Shown here in pieces: positions 1 to 5,902 of a stretch of 8,918 bases of DNA (positions within the stretch are counted from its first letter, which is position 1; each line of letters opens with the position of its first letter). The notes under the pieces are model-generated. The model did not search any database and was not told the origin of the DNA. It saw only the letters and a list, made by a program, of their open reading frames with translations. Both the position numbers and the translations under genes were made by a program. Source of the DNA: Treponema sp. (lineage in GTDB: Bacteria; Spirochaetota; Spirochaetia; Treponematales; Breznakiellaceae); the NCBI GenBank assembly GCA_031276615.1, contig JAISND010000179.1:1-8918 (forward strand). Direction: 5' to 3'.

Positions 1-1
1 C

Positions 2-265
2 GCTTCCGCCGCTTCCGCGGAGGACGGGCAGATCCTTGAGGGTATAAAAAGCCTCAGGGATGGCATCGCGGAAAACGAAAGGGAAATCGAAAAATTAAAG
101 GCGTCGCTGGAAATAGACGTGGAAAAAGCGGAAATAAAAAAACTGGGCCTGTCCATTGAAGACAGGAGAAACCGGATCGCCGCGGCCGAAAGGGACATAG
201 CCGAATTTGAGGATCTCATCAAAATGGCCGAAGAGCGTATCGGGGAACTGAAAAAAATTTTATAG
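2..265 (+). CDS. C-terminal part of a coiled-coil protein (5' end outside window)
   Basis: An open frame runs from the window edge to a TAG at 263-265 and encodes the last 87 residues of a protein whose start lies outside the window. The visible part is almost entirely charged and helical, with Glu, Lys, Arg, Ile and Leu in heptad-like spacing (for example ENEREIEKLK and AAAERDIAEFEDLI), which indicates a coiled coil. No catalytic motif, membrane segment or metal site is visible. It ends 7 nt before parE on the same strand, so the two genes are probably co-transcribed. I do not recognise the family and assign no function. The frame is open throughout, codon use matches parE, and an AGGGG ribosome binding site overlaps its stop codon, so the gene is likely real. 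Confidence 0.75.
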   Translation, partial: ASAASAEDGQILEGIKSLRDGIAENEREIEKLKASLEIDVEKAEIKKLGLSIEDRRNRIAAAERDIAEFEDLIKMAEERIGELKKIL

Positions 266-272
266 GGGAAAT

Positions 273-2324
273 ATGGCGGCAAAAAAACAGTCAGGCAAAA
301 AAACGGATTCGGGAGACGAAAAAGCAAAGCCCGGGGCGGCCGCCCCAAAGGCGGCCGCGAAAGGCCGCGGCGTGAAAGGCGGCGCGGCAAAGGGCGCGAA
401 AAAGCCGGAATCCGCGTCAGGCGCAACGCGCGCGAAAACAAAGACAGCGGCGGCCCTGAAGCCGGGCGCCGCCCGCGTTTCCGCGGGCAGGCCCGGCGTT
501 TACGACGAATCGAAGATCAAAACCCTTTCCTCCCTCGAGCACATCCGCCTGCGGACCGGCATGTACATCGGCCGCCTCGGCGACGGTTCCAATCCTGACG
601 ACGGCATCTACGTGCTTCTCAAGGAAGTGGTAGACAACGGCATTGATGAATTCATCATGGGGAACGGGAAACTTATCGAGGTAGTGGTGAAGAACGGGGA
701 ACCGGGTTCCGCCGTCGTCAAGGTCCGGGACTACGGACGCGGCATTCCCCTGGGAAAACTTGTGGAATGTGTCTCGATCATCAACACCGGGGCCAAATAC
801 AACGACGACGTGTTTCAGTTTTCGGTGGGGCTTAACGGCGTCGGCACCAAGGCGGTGAACGCCCTTTCCTCCCACTTCCGGGTTGTGGCGGTACGGGACG
901 GCCAGTTCGCCGAGGCGGTCTTTGAACGGGGAAAACTCAGGGGAGAGCGCAAGGGGAAGCTCAAGGAGAGGCAGAAGGACGGAACCTATGTGGAGTTCAC
1001 CCCGGATCCCGAAATTTTCCCCAATTACCGGTTTAACCCCGAATTTATCGAAAAGCGCATGCAGAGTTACGCCTACCTCAATACGGGCCTTACCCTTTCG
1101 TTTAACGGGAAGCAGTACCTTTCAAAGCGCGGCCTCTACGACCTTCTCTCCGAAGAAACCGGCGACGACAGCCTGTATCCCCAGGGCTACTTCAAGGGGG
1201 AACGTTCCGGCGAGGGATCGATTGAATTTGCCTTTACCCATACCAACAATTACGGCGAAGAATACTTTTCCTTTGTGAACGGCCAGTTCACCTCCGACGG
1301 CGGCACACATCTTTCGGCTTTCAAGGAAGGGTTCCTCAAGGGGATACAGACCTATTTCAAAAAAGATTACCGCAGCGAGGATATCCGCGAGGGCTGCATC
1401 GCGGCGGTGGCCGTCAAGCTCAAGAACCCGGTTTTTGAAAGCCAGACCAAAAACAAGCTGGGCAATTCCGACATCCGCGGCTGGGTGGTGCAGGAGGTAA
1501 GAAACGCCGTCGAAGACTGGCTTCACAAGAACAGTGAAGCGGCAAAAAAACTCGAGCAGAAGATCGTCTCCAACGAAAGCCTGCGTACCGAGCTTAACGC
1601 GGTAAAGAAGGAGGCCAGGGAGGCGGCCAGGAAGATCGCCCTCAATATACCCAAGCTCAAGGACTGCAAATACCACCTTGAGGACGGCGAGAAGGGGGAG
1701 AATTCCACCATCTTCATTACCGAAGGAGATTCCGCCGCGGGCTCCATGGTTTCCAGCCGCGACGTGATGACCCAGGCCATTTTCGCCCTCCGGGGCAAGA
1801 TCGAAAACATGTACGCCAAGAAACGGGCTGCCATTTACAAGAACGAAGAACTCTACAATATGATGATGGCCCTGGGCATAGAGAACGATGTGTCGGGGCT
1901 TCGCTACGCCCGTATCGTCATCGCCACGGACGCGGATTTTGACGGTTTCCACATCAGAAACCTGCTGCTCACCTTTTTTCTTTCGTATTTTGAAGAACTG
2001 GTAACGGCGGGCAGGGTCTATATTCTGGAGACGCCCCTTTTCCGGGTACGGACAAAAAAGGAAACCTGTTACTGTTATTCGGAAAAGGAGCGGGACGCGG
2101 CGTCCGCGAGACTTGGCGGCCAGAGCGAGATAACCCGCTTCAAGGGCCTTGGCGAGATCAGCCCCGGGGAATTCGGCCAGTTCATCGGCGGGGACATACG
2201 CCTGGTGCCGGTAGCCGTGGGAACCCTCAAGCTGGTTCCCCAGGTGATGAATTTCTACATGGGCAAAAACACCCCGGAGCGCCGGGACTATATCATGAAG
2301 AATCTGATAGAGGACGCGGGCTGA
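273..2324 (+). CDS. parE: DNA topoisomerase IV subunit B (ParE), type IIA ATPase subunit
   Basis: This is the ATPase/TOPRIM subunit of a type IIA topoisomerase, which with ParC passes one duplex through another to decatenate and relax DNA. The GHKL ATPase domain starts near residue 80: EVVDN with catalytic Glu118 and Asn122, DYGRGIP at 153-159, GLNGVG at 186-191 and the QTK-loop Lys393. The TOPRIM domain has EGDSA at 484-488 and the metal-binding Asp553/555/557 followed by Gly558. RFKGLGE is at 622-628. There is no large TOPRIM insertion of the enterobacterial GyrB type. The wording (LGDGSNPDDGIYVLLKEV, GLNGVGTKAVNALS) resembles ParE of Bacteroidetes more than GyrB, as far as I recall those sequences. 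AGGGG at 264-268 supports the ATG at 273. Residues 1-72 are a Lys/Ala/Gly-rich tail not found in typical ParE; a GTG at 372 (residue 34) is a weaker alternative start. ParC follows after 13 nt. The gyrase B alternative is less likely but not excluded from sequence alone. Confidence 0.93.
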   Translation: MAAKKQSGKKTDSGDEKAKPGAAAPKAAAKGRGVKGGAAKGAKKPESASGATRAKTKTAAALKPGAARVSAGRPGVYDESKIKTLSSLEHIRLRTGMYIGRLGDGSNPDDGIYVLLKEVVDNGIDEFIMGNGKLIEVVVKNGEPGSAVVKVRDYGRGIPLGKLVECVSIINTGAKYNDDVFQFSVGLNGVGTKAVNALSSHFRVVAVRDGQFAEAVFERGKLRGERKGKLKERQKDGTYVEFTPDPEIFPNYRFNPEFIEKRMQSYAYLNTGLTLSFNGKQYLSKRGLYDLLSEETGDDSLYPQGYFKGERSGEGSIEFAFTHTNNYGEEYFSFVNGQFTSDGGTHLSAFKEGFLKGIQTYFKKDYRSEDIREGCIAAVAVKLKNPVFESQTKNKLGNSDIRGWVVQEVRNAVEDWLHKNSEAAKKLEQKIVSNESLRTELNAVKKEAREAARKIALNIPKLKDCKYHLEDGEKGENSTIFITEGDSAAGSMVSSRDVMTQAIFALRGKIENMYAKKRAAIYKNEELYNMMMALGIENDVSGLRYARIVIATDADFDGFHIRNLLLTFFLSYFEELVTAGRVYILETPLFRVRTKKETCYCYSEKERDAASARLGGQSEITRFKGLGEISPGEFGQFIGGDIRLVPVAVGTLKLVPQVMNFYMGKNTPERRDYIMKNLIEDAG

Positions 2325-2337
2325 CAGGGGGAAACTT

Positions 2338-4272
2338 ATGGCATACATCAAAAATTTGTTTGACAAAAATTTCCTCGAATATGCGTCATACGTTATCAAG
2401 GACAGGGCCATTCCGGATCTTGAGGACGGCCTGAAGCCGGTACAGCGGCGTATTCTTCATTCGCTCTTTGAAATGGATGACGGCAAACTCCACAAGGTTG
2501 CCAACGTGGTGGGACACTGCATGAAGTACCACCCCCACGGCGATGCCTCTATCGGTTCCGCCCTGGTGGTGCTGGCGAACAAGGATTACTTTATCGAACG
2601 CCAGGGGAACTTCGGAAACATCTACACCGGCGATGCCGCCGCCGCCGCGCGCTACATCGAATGCCGGGCGGCTCCCCTTTCCAAAGATATTTTCTACAAT
2701 CCCAAACTTACCGACATGGCCGACTCCTACGACGGCCGCAACAGGGAGCCTGTTCTTTTTCCCGCGAAGATTCCCGTTGTCCTGGTAATGGGCGCCGAGG
2801 GGATCGCCGTCGGCATGTCAACCAGGATACTGCCGCATAACATTATTGAGGTGCTGGAAGCGGAAAAGGCCTGCCTTTCGGGAAAGAAGTTCGAGCTTTA
2901 CCCGGACTTTCCCACCGGCGGCCTTGTCGATGTTTCCGGCTACCAGGACGGGAACGGCAAGGTTTTGGTCAGGGCGAAGCTCGACACCTCCGACCCCAAG
3001 CGCATCCTTATCACCGAGATTCCCTTCGGTTCAACCACCGAAAGCGTCATCAACAGCATCGACGCCGCGGCAAAGGCGGGGCGGATCAAGATACAGGGAA
3101 TCACCGACTATACCAGGGACAGGGTCGAAATCGAGATAAAGCTGGCGCGCGGGGTCTACGCCGGGGAAACCGTCGACGCCCTTTTCGGTTTTACCGAGTG
3201 CGAGCAGTCCATTTCGGTGAACCTCCTTGTGATCCGGGACGGCCTTCCCGAGGTGATGAGCGTCACCGGGGTAATCGAACACCACGCGAAGCAGCTTGTA
3301 AAGATCCTTACCAGAGAGCTGGAGCTTGAAAAGAAGGAACTCCTTGACAAGATTCACCTCCGCACCCTGGAGCGCATTTTTATTGAGGAGCGGATCTACA
3401 AAGCCATCGAAAAGATGAAAACCGCGAAGGGCGTGGAGGACGCGGTTGTTTCCGGATTCGGGCCCTTTCTGAGGGAAGTGGGGCCCCGGGGCGTAAGCCA
3501 TGACGACGTGGAACATCTCCTCCGCATTCCCATCCGCAGAATCTCCCTTTACGACATCAACAAGGCCAGGGAAGAGATGCTGCAGATCCAGGCGCGCATC
3601 AAGGAGATCAACGCCCACCTCAAGAACATCGTCGCCTATTCCATCGGCTTCCTCAACGGAATCATCGAAAAGGTAAAGGCCAACGAGAAAGTGGGCAGGG
3701 GGGCGCGCAAAACCAGGGTGGGCGCCTTTGACAAAATCGATGTCAAGGAGGTGGTCAAGCGGGATGTGGAACTCCGGTACGACAAAAAAACCGGCTACCT
3801 AGGCGTCGCCGTTTCCACCGGGGCCGTGGCTGCCCAGGTTTCGCCCTTTGACCGCATTCTTGTTTTCCGCAAAAGCGGCATGTATACCGTTACGGAACTG
3901 CCGGAGAAGGTCTTTGTGGGCGCCGACGCCTGGTGGATCGGAATCGCCGACAAGGAGCTTCTTGCCGGCACTGTTTTTACCATTATCTACAGGGACAAAA
4001 CGACGGGATTCCCCTTTATCAAGCGTTTTGTTATCGAGGGCTGGATAATGAACAAGGACTATTTTCCGGTTCCCGACGGCGCGGAGATTCTGCATCTTGA
4101 TACCCGGCCCAAATTCACCTTCAGCGTTACCTATGTTCCCAAACCGCGGCTCAAGGTTCTTTCCGAAGTTTTCCGCGCCCAGAATTACAATGTCAGGGGA
4201 ATCAAGGCCGGCGGCGTGCGGCTTGCCGGCAAGGAGGCGGCCGGGGTTGACCCGGGGAGGAAGGAAAAATGA
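2338..4272 (+). CDS. parC: DNA topoisomerase IV subunit A (ParC), short C-terminal domain
   Basis: This is the DNA breakage-reunion subunit that partners ParE. The winged-helix/tower core is complete: DGLKPVQRRIL at 30-40, HPHGD at 65-69, QGNFGN at 89-94, catalytic Arg105-Tyr106 in AAARYIECR, GIAVGMST at 155-162 (with the Ile expected to bend DNA) and ITEIPF at 225-230. A helical tower and coiled-coil gate spans about 320-450. Residues from about 480 to 625 form a beta-rich C-terminal domain, but the protein is only 644 residues, clearly shorter than E. coli ParC (about 750) or GyrA (about 875). No GyrA-box of the QRRGGKG type is seen, which argues against a supercoiling gyrase. Positions equivalent to GyrA Ser83 and Asp87 are Ala70 and Ser74. 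AGGGGG lies 6 nt before the ATG. The gene is in one operon with parE. Confidence 0.93.
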   Translation: MAYIKNLFDKNFLEYASYVIKDRAIPDLEDGLKPVQRRILHSLFEMDDGKLHKVANVVGHCMKYHPHGDASIGSALVVLANKDYFIERQGNFGNIYTGDAAAAARYIECRAAPLSKDIFYNPKLTDMADSYDGRNREPVLFPAKIPVVLVMGAEGIAVGMSTRILPHNIIEVLEAEKACLSGKKFELYPDFPTGGLVDVSGYQDGNGKVLVRAKLDTSDPKRILITEIPFGSTTESVINSIDAAAKAGRIKIQGITDYTRDRVEIEIKLARGVYAGETVDALFGFTECEQSISVNLLVIRDGLPEVMSVTGVIEHHAKQLVKILTRELELEKKELLDKIHLRTLERIFIEERIYKAIEKMKTAKGVEDAVVSGFGPFLREVGPRGVSHDDVEHLLRIPIRRISLYDINKAREEMLQIQARIKEINAHLKNIVAYSIGFLNGIIEKVKANEKVGRGARKTRVGAFDKIDVKEVVKRDVELRYDKKTGYLGVAVSTGAVAAQVSPFDRILVFRKSGMYTVTELPEKVFVGADAWWIGIADKELLAGTVFTIIYRDKTTGFPFIKRFVIEGWIMNKDYFPVPDGAEILHLDTRPKFTFSVTYVPKPRLKVLSEVFRAQNYNVRGIKAGGVRLAGKEAAGVDPGRKEK

Positions 4273-4276
4273 ACCT

Positions 4277-4293
4277 CCCCGCCGCAAGCGGGG
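4277..4293 (+). terminator. GC stem-loop just after parC (weak terminator or repeat fragment)
   Basis: CCCCGC at 4277-4282 pairs perfectly with GCGGGG at 4288-4293 around a 5-nt loop, beginning 4 nt after the parC stop. There is no T tract after it (TATCTTGTA), so it is at best a weak intrinsic terminator or an RNA-stability element. Its 3' arm and following bases, CGGGGTATC (4289-4297), recur exactly at 4427-4435, suggesting it belongs to the repeat-like region that follows. Confidence 0.35.
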
Positions 4294-4350
4294 TATCTTG
4301 TAGGCGTTACCTTGTTTACGAGGTTCGTTCTGCAAGGAAATTATTTAACT

Positions 4351-4444
4351 GTGGGGTTTGCTACCATGCGATCTAAACATAACAGTTCTGAACCGCCTCA
4401 AGCCTCTCCCTCCGAAAGGCGGGCTCCGGGGTATCAAACCCCAC
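4351..4444. repeat. 15-bp imperfect inverted repeat bracketing the start of the coiled-coil gene
   Basis: GTGGGGTTTGCTACC (4351-4365) and GGTATCAAACCCCAC (4430-4444) are inverted copies matching at 14 of 15 positions, including an uninterrupted 10-bp run. The 64 bases between them contain a smaller stem closed by a GAAA loop (4408-4413 with 4418-4423, one mismatch). The right arm can also fold locally: GGGGT at 4428-4432 with ACCCC at 4438-4442. The left arm ends immediately before an ATG at 4366 and contains the only GGGG that could serve as its ribosome binding site. By eye count, 43 of 100 bases at 4301-4400 are G or C, well below the flanking genes. It could be a degenerate palindromic or MITE-like dispersed repeat, or an RNA switch over the start. 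Confidence 0.6.
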
Positions 4445-5841
4445 TGCGAATGACGGGAAGCGGACAGTTGAAGCCCGGAGTTGATCAGGCGCCTGACAGC
4501 GCATCAGCGCCTGACAGCGCATCAGCGCCTGACAGCGGGGACGCGGACGCCGGCGGCTTGGGCATTGCGTTTGACGCCAATTCCGGCATTTCCGGGGAGG
4601 AGCAGCGGGAGATTCTCGCGGCGATCAACCGCATCGCGGAAAAAAACCGCCAATCCCTCTCGGCCGGCGCGGTACCGGCGGGAAAGGGACAGCGCTTCAG
4701 GGCGAAAAAAAAGGGCAGCCTTTTCCCCGTACTGATCAACGCGGCCGCCGTGGTTTTTCTCGCGGGAGGCTTTTTCCTTCTTTCCTCCCTTCACGGCAGG
4801 GAGGAGGTTCGTGTCCGCGGGGGAACCAGGGTGTACAACAGCGCCGAGCGCGCCCTGATTGAAGAGATCCGCCGGGAGACTTCCGTAAAAATCGAGGCAA
4901 AGGAAAACGAGATTTCCCGGATAAGCTCCAGGCTCGAGGATATTGACGCGGAACTGCGGGAGCTTTATTCCAGCAATGAAGAACTTACCGTGGAGCAGAA
5001 AGCGACCGAGGAAAACCTTCGCCGCCTTCAGGAGGAGTACCGTTCCGGCCTTGCGGCCCTCCAGGACGAACGATCCCGAATTCTCGAAGATTCCCGCGCC
5101 AGGGAGGCGATCCTGCGTGCCCAGTTTGAAGAGCGGACAAGGGAATTTGCCGACGCCGAAGAGCGGAACCAGGCCGCCCTTTCTTCCGCCCGCAGCGAGC
5201 TGGAAAGGCTTGGTACCGAGCAGGAAAAAGCCGCCCTTGTCGAATCGCAGCTTGCCGCTTATTTTGTGACGGTAAACGATCAAATCCGCGGCGGCAGGTT
5301 TGCCGAAGCCGCGGACACCCTTTCACTCATGCGCGCCTTTCTCAACACCCCGGCTTTTTCCGGCTTCCGCTCCGTTCAGGCCAGGAAAGACCTTTACCTC
5401 CGGGCCATAACTTCGATAGAAGGGATGCTTGAGGGCATCCTCAGGCTGGAAACCGCCCCGCCCCCGGAGGACATGGAAAAATCCCTTGCCGGGCTGCGGG
5501 AAAAAAACGCCGAACTGGAAGAAACCGTCGCGGGCCTTCAGCGTACCGTTGAGGCCTTTAGCTCCCAGGGATCGGATTTGGGCAGACGCCTTGGCGAACT
5601 TGAGGAATCCGCCGCCGCCCTGCGCGGCCTGAACACCGCCCTTGAGCAGGGCGCCGCCGAAAAGGACGGCGTAATTTCCGAGCTGCAGTCCCGGAACGCG
5701 GGCCTTGCCCAGACGGTGACCGCCCGTGAGGCGACAATAGAAGAACTCCGTTCCCAAAACACCGTCCAGGCGGAAGAAATCGCCAGCCTCAACACGCAGC
5801 TTACCTCTCTCCGCGACGCCATCCGGGCCTTGTCGCAGTAG
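4366..5841 (+). CDS. Membrane-anchored coiled-coil protein of unknown function
   Basis: I do not recognise the family. Counting from the ATG at 4366 (491 residues), the N-terminus is low-complexity and rich in Pro, Ser and Ala. It includes an APDSAS repeat around 42-57 and a basic patch (FRAKKKG) just before one hydrophobic segment at about 118-142. The basic side suggests the N-terminus is cytoplasmic. The remainder is extracytoplasmic if so, with long coiled-coil helices at about 157-292 and 367-489 separated by a shorter helical section (VNDQIRGGRFAEAADTL) that looks TPR-like. No enzymatic motif is visible. The frame stays open upstream to a TTG at 4312 (509 residues), and another ATG lies at 4450. 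The ATG at 4366 has a GGGG 9 nt ahead, so I prefer it without much certainty. It begins 93 nt after parC on the same strand and is probably in that operon. The first 60 or so residues overlap repeat sequence and may not be ancestral. Confidence 0.78.
   Translation: MRSKHNSSEPPQASPSERRAPGYQTPLRMTGSGQLKPGVDQAPDSASAPDSASAPDSGDADAGGLGIAFDANSGISGEEQREILAAINRIAEKNRQSLSAGAVPAGKGQRFRAKKKGSLFPVLINAAAVVFLAGGFFLLSSLHGREEVRVRGGTRVYNSAERALIEEIRRETSVKIEAKENEISRISSRLEDIDAELRELYSSNEELTVEQKATEENLRRLQEEYRSGLAALQDERSRILEDSRAREAILRAQFEERTREFADAEERNQAALSSARSELERLGTEQEKAALVESQLAAYFVTVNDQIRGGRFAEAADTLSLMRAFLNTPAFSGFRSVQARKDLYLRAITSIEGMLEGILRLETAPPPEDMEKSLAGLREKNAELEETVAGLQRTVEAFSSQGSDLGRRLGELEESAAALRGLNTALEQGAAEKDGVISELQSRNAGLAQTVTAREATIEELRSQNTVQAEEIASLNTQLTSLRDAIRALSQ
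4489..4536 (+). repeat. 18-bp tandem repeat, 2.7 copies, in frame
   Basis: The unit GCGCCTGACAGCGCATCA occurs exactly at 4489-4506 and 4507-4524, and its first 12 bases again at 4525-4536. Because 18 is a multiple of three, it adds APDSAS hexapeptides without a frameshift, in the disordered region before the membrane segment. Copy number could vary by slippage. Confidence 0.9.
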
Positions 5842-5873
5842 GATGTTCCGGCCGCCGGGCGCCTTGGCGTTCC

Positions 5874-5902
5874 CCGCGGACGCGCGGCTCTACTTTGTTT
5901 TC
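5874..5902 (+). terminator. Possible weak terminator of the parE-parC operon
   Basis: CCGCG (5874-5878) and CGCGG (5883-5887) form a 5-bp stem with a GACG loop, followed by a T-rich stretch (CTCTACTTTGTTTTC). It lies 32 nt after the stop of the coiled-coil gene, in the 48-bp gap between convergent genes, and its T-rich part overlaps the end of the cyclase gene on the other strand. The stem is short, so this is tentative. Confidence 0.35.

Noticed and set aside
330..460. The GC-rich stretch in the parE tail as a CRISPR-like or noncoding repeat
   Set aside because: The repeated GCGGCC/AAAGGC strings are irregular and in frame, and are explained by Ala/Lys/Gly codons.
1122..2411. Open frame of 429 codons on the - strand opposite parE
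   Set aside because: It is antisense to the TOPRIM part of parE and crosses the parE-parC junction, with no ribosome binding site or recognisable protein features.
4428..4442. Local GGGGT/ACCCC hairpin as an intrinsic terminator before the coiled-coil gene
   Set aside because: It has no T tract and lies inside the open frame; it is better read as part of the repeat structure.
4522..5283. Open frame of 253 codons on the - strand opposite the coiled-coil gene
   Set aside because: It is a mirror frame of a well-supported coiled-coil protein, with no homologous motif and no operon context.
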